NCBI GenBank assembly: GCA_041281825.1
Contig: CP166298.1
Span: 1,798,001 to 1,862,000, forward strand
From: Paenibacillus_D tarimensis_A
Lineage (GTDB): Bacteria; Bacillota; Bacilli; Paenibacillales; Paenibacillaceae
DNA length: 64,000 bases
Direction of reading: 5' to 3'
The position numbers and the translations under genes were made by a program. Shown piece by piece: positions 1-7,628 of the stretch; within the stretch, counting starts at the first letter, position 1, and the number at the start of each line of letters is the position of its first letter. The notes beneath the pieces were generated by a model. It was not told the DNA's origin. It saw only the letters and a program-made list of their open reading frames with translations, and ran no database searches.

Positions 1-13
1 AGACTTAGAACGG

Positions 14-97
14 AGAGACTTTGAGAAAGCAGAGAGACTTTGAGCTTGGCTCAAAGGTCCCTATGTCATGCTCAAAGATCCCTATGTAAGGGAGGAT
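14..97 (+). repeat. Recurrent leader element, copy 1 (two 21-bp units)
   Basis: Two GAGACTTTGAG motifs (15-25 and 34-44) are followed by two tandem 21-bp units. The units start at 49 and 70 with the core GCTCAAAG(G/A)TCCCTATGT and run directly into the GGGAGGA ribosome binding site of the next gene. TTTGAGC/GCTCAAA can pair as a hairpin. The same core occurs upstream of genes at 15.6, 50.5 and 62.3 kb. Its function is unknown; the position in the 5' leader suggests a post-transcriptional or promoter-proximal role. Confidence 0.75.
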
Positions 98-102
98 GTT
101 CG

Positions 103-744
103 ATGGCGAACACTCATACCTATACCCGGAGAGAAGAAGTCGCGAACGCAGTCACGCACGGAATCGGTGCGCTGTTAAGCGTGGCTGCGCTCGTGCTGCT
201 CATTGTTTTTGCATCAATAAAGGGAACGGCGTGGCATGTCGTCAGCTTTACGATTTACGGCAGCGCCATGCTGTTGTTATATGTGGCGTCAACACTCGTA
301 CACAGCTTTCCGGAAGGAAAAGTCAAAAATTTCTTTGAGATCATGGACCATTCCTGCATTTACCTGTTTATCGCGGGAACGTATACCCCGATCCTGTTCA
401 ATGTCGTACAAGGAAAGCTGGGCTGGGCGCTGTTTGGAATTGTGTGGGGAATCGCGCTTGCGGGGGTCGTATTCAAATCATTTTTTGCATCCCGGTTTTT
501 GTTCACCTCGACGCTGATCTATATCGCAATGGGGTGGATTATCGTTTTTGCGTGGGGGCCCCTCGTAGAAAATCTTGCACCTGGCGGGCTGCAGCTTCTT
601 GTGGCTGGGGGCATATTGTATACGGTCGGTACCGTATTTTATGTTTGGCGCAGCTTTCCTTACCATCACGCAGTCTGGCATATGTTCGTGCTTGCGGGGT
701 CGGCGGTCCACTTTTTCGCCATTTTACTGTATGTGCTGCCTTAG
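103..744 (+). CDS. Hemolysin III family (PAQR-type) membrane protein
   Basis: This is a 213-residue integral membrane protein of the hemolysin III / YqfA family. It is almost entirely hydrophobic, with about seven transmembrane segments. Family signatures visible are an N-terminal E-x-x-N-x-x-TH stretch (EEVANAVTHG), a central MDHSCIYLFIAGTYTP motif and C-terminal histidines (YHHAVWH...VHFF), which in PAQR-type proteins form a metal site. The ATG at 103 is chosen because GGGAGGA lies just upstream and the conserved MANTHTYTRREE start follows; an upstream in-frame ATG at 40 falls inside the leader repeat. The gene is monocistronic and ends in a terminator. Despite the family name, hemolytic function is not established. 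Confidence 0.88.
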   Translation: MANTHTYTRREEVANAVTHGIGALLSVAALVLLIVFASIKGTAWHVVSFTIYGSAMLLLYVASTLVHSFPEGKVKNFFEIMDHSCIYLFIAGTYTPILFNVVQGKLGWALFGIVWGIALAGVVFKSFFASRFLFTSTLIYIAMGWIIVFAWGPLVENLAPGGLQLLVAGGILYTVGTVFYVWRSFPYHHAVWHMFVLAGSAVHFFAILLYVLP

Positions 745-764
745 CGATAGGGCGGCCTTTTTTT
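735..764 (+). terminator. Rho-independent terminator overlapping the end of the hemolysin III gene
   Basis: GCTGCC (735-740) pairs with GGCGGC (751-756) using one G-U pair, and a T-run follows at 758-764. The stop codon at 742-744 lies in the loop, so the 5' arm is coding sequence. The repeat element at 765 begins exactly where the T-tract ends. Confidence 0.6.
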
Positions 765-1161
765 CTGCGAAGCATAATCAGCATACATTTTTCTATTTGA
801 TTTGTTTCGATTAAAAAACTCCCTCAGAGGTTACTATTTGCTGCTGAACAGCGGATGTGGCGAGAATAGCGCCCTTAGGGGCACTATTTGCTGCTGAACA
901 GCGGATTTGGCGGGAATAGCGTCCTCAAGGTCACTATTTGCTGCTGAACAGCGGATTTGGCGGGAATAGCGTCCTCAAGGTCACTATTTGTTGCTGAACT
1001 GCGGATGTGGCGGGAATAGCGCCCTCAAGGTCACTAATTACTGCTGAACAGCGGATTTGGCAGGAATAGCGCCCTTAGGGGCACTATTTGCTGCTGAACA
1101 GCGGAAGCAAACGGTATTTGCGCACCTGGATCTGGAATATTTGTTAATTATGCTGTCGTAG
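765..1161. repeat. 50-bp tandem-repeat element with terminal inverted repeats, copy 1
   Basis: Six units begin at 831, 881, 931, 981, 1031 and 1081, an exact 50-bp period; the last unit diverges into a fixed tail. Each unit carries CACTATTTGCTGCTGAACAG followed by CGGATNTGGCGGGAATAGCG and a CCCTCAGGG-type end. Unit junctions form near-palindromes (AATAGCGCCC / GGGCACTATT), and GCTGctgaaCAGC is a second small hairpin. The left end CTGCGAAGCATAATCA and the right end TTATGCTGTCGTAG are imperfect inverted repeats. The second copy at 31271-31694 shares both ends and the tail. No open reading frame in it is credible. Confidence 0.85.
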
Positions 1162-1430
1162 TTTTTTATCTGCTCCTTTAGGAACTCACAAACCTTCAAT
1201 TTCCCAATTAGCTTCAGCTGCTTATATCGATTTATTCATATTTGAATTCCGCCGATTTACCACCGCACGATCACCTCAATTGTGAAGTAAACCGTCTTCT
1301 CTGAACACACCTTAAGCGAAAAACACTGCAATTTGAACAAAAAAACCGTGATTTTGTCTATGATCATATTCGGCTTATCCCTATAATAAGCCCGTAACTT
1401 CTAACGTGCGATAATTAGGGGGAATGAGCA
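1162..1430. other. Intergenic region upstream of the GH42 gene
   Basis: This is AT-rich sequence with no supportable gene. A TATAAT hexamer at 1382-1387 could be the -10 box of the GH42 gene, but no convincing -35 hexamer sits 16-18 bp upstream, so a promoter is not claimed with confidence. Confidence 0.4.
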
Positions 1431-3419
1431 TTGGAAAATAAATTATATTACGGCGCTGCCTTTTATCCGGAGCTTTGGGACGAGCAGGTTTGGGAAGAGG
1501 ACATTCGTTATATGAAAGAAGCCGGCATTAATGTTGTACGGATGGGGGAATTCGCTTGGGCCAGGATGGAACCGGAGCGGGGTCAAATCGATGTAAGTTT
1601 TTTTGTTGACCGGATCAATCAATTACATGAGCATGGAATCGATACCGTTATGTGCACACCAACGCCGACGCCGCCGGTCTGGATGAGCTATGGACATCCG
1701 GAGCGCATGTACGTCGATGAAAACGGGCAAACGATGGTGCACGGCGCACGCCAGCACGTATGCACGAACAACGGCTTCTTTCGGGAGCGTTCGGCGATCA
1801 TCGTCGAAGCGCTTGCGAAGGCGGCAGGCACGCTGCCGGGCGTGATCGCCTGGCAAACCGACAATGAGTTCAAATGCCATGTAGCCGAATGCATGTGTGA
1901 AAGCTGCAAAACGCAGTGGCATGAATGGCTGCGGCAAAAATACGGCTCGATTGAACGTCTGAACGAAGCATGGGGAGCGCAAATCTGGAGCCAATCGTAT
2001 TTATCGTTCGAACAGGTGCCGCAGCCGTTCAAAACGCCGTTTCTGCACAATGCATCCCTGAGCACCGCATACCGGATGTTCTCGCGGGAGAAGATCGCCG
2101 AATATCAGGATATGCAGATTTCGATCATCAGGCGCTATTCGAAAGCACCGATCACGCATAATACCGGCCTCGGCTTTGCGGTCGACAACGAGATGATGTT
2201 CCGCAATCTGGACTTCGCCTCCTTCGATGACTATCCCGATGCCGGGAATTACTCGGAGCTGCTCGTGAAGTACGATTTATTCCGCAATATGAAGAAAGGA
2301 ACCCCGTTCTGGGTCATGGAAACATCCACCTCGCACAACGGCTGGCTGTCTAATTACCATCGGACGCATCCGGAAGGTTTTTTGCGTGCGGAAGCGGTAG
2401 CCGCTATGTTCAGCGGGGCGCAAGGCTTCTCGTATTGGCTATGGAGGCAGCAGCGGACAGGCTGCGAGCTGCCGCACGGCTCCGTGCTGAGCGCATGGGG
2501 CAAGCCGACCATCGGTTATAAAGGTGTTCTGGAAGTCAGGGATGCGCTGAAGCGCATCGAACCGCTGATGCTGGAGACCGCTCCGCTTCAGGCAGAGCTT
2601 GCGGTAATTTACTCGGACCGGGCGCGCGCCTTCTGGTTTACCGAGCCGCTCGAAGGAATCGACTATCGCTTGGAGCTGCGGCTGTGGACCGACCTGATCA
2701 GAAATACCGGCATACACCGTGATCTGCTTCCGGAAGGAGGATCTCTGGACGGGTACAAGATTCTGATGACGCCCTACCTTCCTTATGTAACCAATGATCT
2801 GCTGAGCAGGGCTGAACAATTTGTACGGAACGGCGGAACGTGGATTGTCGGGCCGATGACCGGTTTCAGGACCGGAGAACATACGGTGCCGACGAATGCC
2901 GCGCTCGGCGATCTCGAGTCATTGGCCGGTGCGGATACGTTGTTCAGCTATCCGATCGGCGATACCGGAAGTGTAGGACAAGCTTTCGGAATTAGCGCTT
3001 CGCTTGGCCGGTGGGCGCATCTGTTTGATCCTTCCGGTTCATCCGCCGCTGCGATCGGAACGGTCCGCGGAGGTCCTTCGGACGGTGCATCCTTCCTTAT
3101 GGAGAAACGGCTCGGATTAGGGACAATCGTTATGCTTGGTGCGGAACCGCGCGGAGAAGAGGGAAAGGAAATGCTTCGCCGAATCATTGAGTTGTATGCG
3201 ACGCGTTCCGAATTATCGGTGCGCTTGAAGGCAACACCCGGCACCCTTGCCGTTCCGCGTGTGAACAATGGCGGAAAAATGTGGTGTATCGTCAATATGG
3301 ACGGATCGGGCGGAGAAGCGGCGTTCCCGGGCGGAGGAACGGATGCGCTTTCCGGTGAACCCATCCCTGCCGGCAAGCTGAAGATCGAGCCTTACGGGTA
3401 CAGGATAATAGGTGTATAA
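1431..3419 (+). CDS. Beta-galactosidase, glycoside hydrolase family 42
   Basis: This 662-residue GH42 enzyme hydrolyses terminal beta-D-galactosides. The (beta/alpha)8 barrel occupies the N-terminal two-thirds. Asn145-Glu146 (WQTDNEF) fits the acid/base and Glu297 (WVMETSTSHNGW) the nucleophile. Cys111, Cys149, Cys154, Cys156 and Cys159 match the zinc-binding cysteine cluster of many GH42 proteins. A trimerisation-type domain and a small C-terminal beta domain follow. The start is TTG at 1431 with TAGGGGGA upstream; the nearby ATG is out of frame. There is no signal peptide, so it is cytoplasmic and probably cleaves imported galactose-containing oligosaccharides. The GH2 gene follows after about 60 bp, probably in the same operon. 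Confidence 0.93.
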   Translation: MENKLYYGAAFYPELWDEQVWEEDIRYMKEAGINVVRMGEFAWARMEPERGQIDVSFFVDRINQLHEHGIDTVMCTPTPTPPVWMSYGHPERMYVDENGQTMVHGARQHVCTNNGFFRERSAIIVEALAKAAGTLPGVIAWQTDNEFKCHVAECMCESCKTQWHEWLRQKYGSIERLNEAWGAQIWSQSYLSFEQVPQPFKTPFLHNASLSTAYRMFSREKIAEYQDMQISIIRRYSKAPITHNTGLGFAVDNEMMFRNLDFASFDDYPDAGNYSELLVKYDLFRNMKKGTPFWVMETSTSHNGWLSNYHRTHPEGFLRAEAVAAMFSGAQGFSYWLWRQQRTGCELPHGSVLSAWGKPTIGYKGVLEVRDALKRIEPLMLETAPLQAELAVIYSDRARAFWFTEPLEGIDYRLELRLWTDLIRNTGIHRDLLPEGGSLDGYKILMTPYLPYVTNDLLSRAEQFVRNGGTWIVGPMTGFRTGEHTVPTNAALGDLESLAGADTLFSYPIGDTGSVGQAFGISASLGRWAHLFDPSGSSAAAIGTVRGGPSDGASFLMEKRLGLGTIVMLGAEPRGEEGKEMLRRIIELYATRSELSVRLKATPGTLAVPRVNNGGKMWCIVNMDGSGGEAAFPGGGTDALSGEPIPAGKLKIEPYGYRIIGV

Positions 3420-3482
3420 TTTGGTTTGTATTGTAGTCTGAAGACAAATAAAAGACGGTTAGTACGGCGACAGGAGGATTCC

Positions 3483-5177
3483 ATGATGAGCAGATTGTTT
3501 CCAACGAATCAATACCGCAAAGTAACCGAGCTGGACGGAACTTGGGATTTTACCCCCGTTCAGGAGGATCAGCTTGATTTTACAAAATTAAGTTACGATT
3601 ATTCATTAGTCGTTCCCGGCTGCTGGGAAATGCACCCTCAGCTGCTTACTTACCGCGGAATGGGAGTATACCGGAAAAAGGTGAATGTATTAAGGCGGAC
3701 ATCGCTGCGTTTCGTGTTCAAAGGAGTCAGTCATACCGGGCGTGTCTACTTTGACGGCGAGGAAATCGGCGGCCACTATAATGCTTATACGGCATTCAGC
3801 GCGATTGTGACGGATGTTGAGCAAGGGGAGCACGAATTGTTAGTATTGGCCGACAACTCGTTCAGCGAAGCGTCGTCCCTGCATATTCCGAACGACTATT
3901 ATACATACGGCGGATTGATTCGTCCGGTTATGATGGAGGAGATCAGCCCGCTTTTTATCGAACGGATTGCGTTCACGCCGCTATTGGAAAACGGGGTATG
4001 GAAAGCGGACATTCAAGTGGCGGTATGTAATACTGGTAATACCGAAATGGAATACACGATTAGCGGGACGCTTGCCGGGAGGCGACTGGAGCTTGGGACG
4101 CACCGCACCGGCGCGTCGGCCACTGAAACGGCAGGCGGGACTTTCGAGATGCCGGGTGTTGCTTCGTGGTCCCCGGAATCGCCTCATTTGTATGAACTTC
4201 AAGTCCTGCTTCAGCTTCAAGGCCAACAGGAACCGGTTGACGATCTGATTGAGCGGGTAGGCTTCCGGATCGTGACGGCGCATAACGGGAAAATTCAGAT
4301 CAATGGGAAAGATATCGTCCTGAAAGGATTTAACAGGCATGAGGATCATCCGATGGTCGGGGCCGCATTTCCGGTCTCCCTTATGAATCAGGACTTGGAT
4401 CTGATGATCGATATGGGTGCGAATGCGGTGCGGACAAGCCATTATCCGAATGACGAACGGTTTCTTGATTTGTGCGATGAGCGGGGTATTCTTGTCTGGG
4501 AGGAAAATCATGCCCGAGGCTTAGGACTGGAGCAAATGCGCAATCCGAATTTCATCTGGCAATGTGAACAAGTGAACCGGGAAATGGTGCAGCAGCACAG
4601 AAATCATCCCTCGATCATTATTTGGGCGATCCTTAACGAATGCGCAAGCGACAGCGAGGAAGGGAGAACACATTACAAAAGGCAGCTGGAACAGATCCGT
4701 TCGCTGGATGCGAGCAGGCCGTTGTCGTTCGCTTCCCATCACCGGGCTCGCGAGTTGTGTTTTGACCTGGCGGATATTGTATCGTTTAACCTCTATCCGG
4801 GCTGGTATGGCGATGAGGATCCGGGGGAGCTTGCCGATCAGGCAAGAGGATGGGCGGATGCGGCCGGCGGTGCGGGCAAGCCGATGATCATGAGCGAATT
4901 CGGCGGCGACGGCTACTATGGACACCGGGACCCAAGCCGGGTGCGCGGCACGGAGGAACGGCAGGCGGATATTATCGAAGCGAATTTGAAGGCTTATACT
5001 TCAAGGGAATATATATCCGGCATGTTCATCTGGCAGTTCTGCGACTGCCGTGTAACCGAGGGCACCGATTGGCTGATTACCAGAGCGGGTACTCAGAACA
5101 GCAAAGGGATTGTCGACCGGTACCGCAGGCCGAAGCTGGCTTATTCGGTCGTAAAAAATTATTTCAAGAACCGGTGA
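3483..5177 (+). CDS. Glycoside hydrolase family 2 protein (beta-glucuronidase/beta-galactosidase type)
   Basis: This 564-residue GH2 enzyme has a jelly-roll sugar-binding domain (about 1-170), an immunoglobulin-like domain (about 170-265) and a TIM barrel (about 270-564). The family motif GFNRHEDHP is present. The acid/base is Glu386 in WAILNECASDS and the nucleophile Glu472 in MIMSEFGGDG. Length and layout are closest to bacterial beta-glucuronidase (UidA, about 600 residues) rather than the 1000-residue LacZ, but the substrate cannot be fixed by eye. CAGGAGGA precedes the ATG at 3483, so the upstream in-frame extension is not used. It lacks a signal peptide and lies just downstream of the GH42 gene, so it is probably a second cytoplasmic exo-glycosidase on the same oligosaccharides. 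Confidence 0.9.
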   Translation: MMSRLFPTNQYRKVTELDGTWDFTPVQEDQLDFTKLSYDYSLVVPGCWEMHPQLLTYRGMGVYRKKVNVLRRTSLRFVFKGVSHTGRVYFDGEEIGGHYNAYTAFSAIVTDVEQGEHELLVLADNSFSEASSLHIPNDYYTYGGLIRPVMMEEISPLFIERIAFTPLLENGVWKADIQVAVCNTGNTEMEYTISGTLAGRRLELGTHRTGASATETAGGTFEMPGVASWSPESPHLYELQVLLQLQGQQEPVDDLIERVGFRIVTAHNGKIQINGKDIVLKGFNRHEDHPMVGAAFPVSLMNQDLDLMIDMGANAVRTSHYPNDERFLDLCDERGILVWEENHARGLGLEQMRNPNFIWQCEQVNREMVQQHRNHPSIIIWAILNECASDSEEGRTHYKRQLEQIRSLDASRPLSFASHHRARELCFDLADIVSFNLYPGWYGDEDPGELADQARGWADAAGGAGKPMIMSEFGGDGYYGHRDPSRVRGTEERQADIIEANLKAYTSREYISGMFIWQFCDCRVTEGTDWLITRAGTQNSKGIVDRYRRPKLAYSVVKNYFKNR

Positions 5178-5197
5178 GCTTGCTTCAGGCAATGAAG

Positions 5198-5223
5198 GCC
5201 CTGGTCATCTAGTGACCGGGGCC
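5198..5223 (+). terminator. Hairpin after the GH42-GH2 pair
   Basis: GGCCCTGGTCA pairs with TGACCGGGGCC around a short TCTAG loop. No T-run follows, so it may be a weak or factor-assisted terminator, or a stabilising hairpin. Confidence 0.45.
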
Positions 5224-5290
5224 TAATTGAGCTTGTTGGCGCCAACGAAGCCGAAAATACCGGCTTAGGCGCCGCCGCAGCATAACGTTT

Positions 5291-6268
5291 TTAACGCAAT
5301 GGCGCGAATCCTTCGACCTGCTTTAAAATCCGCTCGATTTCCTCCAACGAATCGGACTCCAAGCGGATTTCCGACGCCTTCACGTTCTCCTCGATCTGCT
5401 GAGGGCTGCTTGCGCCGGTCAAAGCGGAACTGACGCCCGGCTGCCGAAGAATCCAAGCCAATGCAAGCTGCGACAACGTAATGCCCAGTTCGCGGGACAG
5501 ATTGTCCAGCGATTGTACGCATTCCAGCACCCCTTCGTTAAGGTAACTATTAATAACACCGTTCACTGATTTGTTAGATGCTCTGCTGCCTTCGGGAAGC
5601 GGCATGCCAGGCTTATATTTCCCGGTCAATATTCCTTGCGCAAGAGGGGAGAAGACGATCTGGCCAAGCCCTTTCTCCATTGAAACCGGCAGTACTTCCT
5701 TCTCGATATAACGCTCAAACATGTTGTAGATCGGTTGATTGGAGATAAGCGGCCGCAAATTCCGGCGGTCTGTGATTGCAGCGGCTTCGGCGATTTGCGC
5801 CGCACTCCATTCGCTGACGGCCGCGTACAATATTTTGCCCTGTGCGACTAAATCATCAAGCGCGCGGAGCGTTTCCTCAAGCGGAGTCTGAGTGTCGTAC
5901 CGGTGGCAGAAATAAATATCGATATAATCCGTATTTAACCGGCGAAGACTGGCCTCACATTGCTCCATAATATGCTTGCGGGATAACCCGCGGTCGTTCG
6001 GGCCGCTGTCCATCGGGAAAAATACCTTTGTCGAGAGGACATAACCGGATCTTCGATAAGGCTTCAGCGCCGCGCCGATCGCTTTTTCGCCTTCTCCGCG
6101 GTTATAAGCGTTTGCCGTATCGAAAAAATTAATGCCGCAATCGAATGCCTTGCGAATACACTGGTCGGCGACCTCCTGCTCGGCTGCCGTGCCGTATGTA
6201 AGCCAGCTTCCTAAGCTGATCTCGCTCACCTTTAAACCGCTTGCACCGACGTTTCTGTACTTCATCAT
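5291..6268 (-). CDS. Aldo/keto reductase
   Basis: This 325-residue NAD(P)H-dependent oxidoreductase belongs to the aldo/keto reductase superfamily. The N-terminus MMKYRNVGASGLKVSEISLG and the catalytic tetrad regions are visible: DTANAYNRGEGE (Asp, Tyr), VLSTKVFF (Lys) and IDIYFCHRYD (His). The sequence style resembles the Kv-beta/YghZ-like subgroup. AAGGGATG precedes the ATG at 6268. It is transcribed against the flanking genes as a single-gene unit. The substrate is unknown; its place among pectin and galactoside genes suggests reduction of a sugar or sugar-derived aldehyde, but that is inference. Confidence 0.92.
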   Translation of the reverse strand: MMKYRNVGASGLKVSEISLGSWLTYGTAAEQEVADQCIRKAFDCGINFFDTANAYNRGEGEKAIGAALKPYRRSGYVLSTKVFFPMDSGPNDRGLSRKHIMEQCEASLRRLNTDYIDIYFCHRYDTQTPLEETLRALDDLVAQGKILYAAVSEWSAAQIAEAAAITDRRNLRPLISNQPIYNMFERYIEKEVLPVSMEKGLGQIVFSPLAQGILTGKYKPGMPLPEGSRASNKSVNGVINSYLNEGVLECVQSLDNLSRELGITLSQLALAWILRQPGVSSALTGASSPQQIEENVKASEIRLESDSLEEIERILKQVEGFAPLR

Positions 6269-6363
6269 TCATCATCCCTTCTATCAAGCTTTAACGACTA
6301 TACCATTTACAATTATATAGAGAGTCAGATGTACATTTAAAGTAGGCAAATTTTTTTTACTTA

Positions 6364-6379
6364 GTAACCTCAGGGTTAC
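6364..6379. promoter_or_regulatory. Inverted repeat GTAACC-TCAG-GGTTAC
   Basis: This is a perfect 6-bp inverted repeat with a 4-bp spacer, located between the divergent aldo/keto reductase and pectinesterase genes. It could be a regulator binding site; no T-run accompanies it. The regulator is unknown. Confidence 0.35.
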
Positions 6380-6514
6380 CATTGGATTCATTGGATCGGA
6401 ACATATGTTTATTTTATAAAAAAATACGGCCGAAAAAAGGGAGCCGGCAGATCATCGACGAATATAACGAATCATGGGCACTGTATATGAGAGAAATGGA
6501 TTGGAGGCGCCGGA

Positions 6515-7522
6515 ATGATTGTCGCAGCAGACGGAAGCGGAGATTGGAAGACAATTCAAGAAGCGGTTGATGCCGTACCGGAAGATAATAAGCAGTGGGT
6601 GACAATCCAGATTAAGAACGGCGTCTACAGAGAGAAGCTGCACATTGAAAAGCCGTATATCCGGCTAAGCGGAGAAGAGACGGAAAATACCGTAATCGAA
6701 TACGGCGATTATGCGAAGAAACGGTTCCCAAACGGCGAGCTTTACCATACGTTTCATTCGTATACAATCTTTATCGGAGCCGATAATTTCACTTCCGAAC
6801 GGATTACGTTCGCCAACACGGCAGGAAGAGGCGAAGAGGTCGGACAAGCGCTTGCGGCGTATGTTGACGGTGACCGCGTTTCTTTTCGGGATTGCAGATT
6901 TATCGGACACCAGGACACACTGTTTACCGGACCGCTTCCTGCCGCCCCGATGAAGAGATCGAGTTTCGGAGGTCCGAGGGACGGGGCCCCCGTTCGCAAT
7001 GTGCGGCAATATTACGAGGATTGTTATATTGAAGGAGATGTGGATTTCATCTTCGGATCGGCGACGGCAGTATTCCGCCGCTGCGAGATTTTCTCCAAAA
7101 ACCGGCTGACGTTTGAAAATGAGCCTGGATTTGCGCCGCCCGAAGCAAGCAGTGGATGGATTACGGCTGCTTCTACGCCGGAGGACGTTCCGTTCGGTTA
7201 CGTGTTTATCGGCTGCAGATTGACCGGCGACGCACCGCCGCATTCGGTTTATTTAGGCAGACCGTGGCGCAATCACGCAAAGGTTGCGTTTCTGTCCTGC
7301 TGGATGGGAGAGCATATCAGACCGGAAGGATGGCATAATTGGAACAAACCGGAGAGTGAATCGACTGCCGCTTACGCCGAATACCGGAATATCGGACCCG
7401 GTTCGGACCCAATCCGGCGGGCAAGCTGGACTCATCAGTTATCGGAAGCAGAAGCGGAAGCATATACAGTCGCATCCATTATGTCAGGAGAGGACGGCTG
7501 GCGTCCGCATGCTGAAGATTGA
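6515..7522 (+). CDS. Pectin methylesterase (carbohydrate esterase family 8), apparently cytoplasmic
   Basis: This 335-residue right-handed beta-helix pectinesterase removes methyl esters from galacturonan. The CE8 motifs are all present: GHQDTLF with Asp134 (acid/base), VDFIFGSA with Asp177 (nucleophile) and YLGRPWR with Arg249 and Trp251. The protein starts directly with the beta-helix sequence MIVAADGSGDWKTIQEAV and has no signal peptide, so it probably acts inside the cell on imported methylated oligogalacturonides. The ATG at 6515 follows a GGAGGC ribosome binding site. It supports the pectin theme of the window and would supply demethylated galacturonides to hexuronate catabolism such as the 40-46 kb operon. 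Confidence 0.92.
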   Translation: MIVAADGSGDWKTIQEAVDAVPEDNKQWVTIQIKNGVYREKLHIEKPYIRLSGEETENTVIEYGDYAKKRFPNGELYHTFHSYTIFIGADNFTSERITFANTAGRGEEVGQALAAYVDGDRVSFRDCRFIGHQDTLFTGPLPAAPMKRSSFGGPRDGAPVRNVRQYYEDCYIEGDVDFIFGSATAVFRRCEIFSKNRLTFENEPGFAPPEASSGWITAASTPEDVPFGYVFIGCRLTGDAPPHSVYLGRPWRNHAKVAFLSCWMGEHIRPEGWHNWNKPESESTAAYAEYRNIGPGSDPIRRASWTHQLSEAEAEAYTVASIMSGEDGWRPHAED

Positions 7523-7564
7523 CGGTGATGGCCCGATCAGCTATCGACAGCTATTACTATATTG

Positions 7565-7594
7565 AAAAAGGGCCATTGATCGGCCCCGTTTTCG
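7565..7594. terminator. Bidirectional terminator between convergent genes
   Basis: GGGCC-ATTGATC-GGCCC is flanked by an A-run on the left and a T-rich run on the right. It can therefore serve the pectinesterase gene on the plus strand and the MFS gene on the minus strand. Confidence 0.7.
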
Positions 7595-7628
7595 TATTTT
7601 TCCCATCCCCGGATTCAATCGCGTTGTT

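Noticed and set aside
831..1110. Possible CRISPR array (50-bp periodic repeats)
   Set aside because: The whole 50-bp unit is repeated with no variable spacers and no cas genes are nearby, so it is a tandem repeat element, not CRISPR.
6382..6570. A 62-codon frame before the pectinesterase gene
   Set aside because: It overlaps the pectinesterase start, has no ribosome binding site and its composition is not protein-like.
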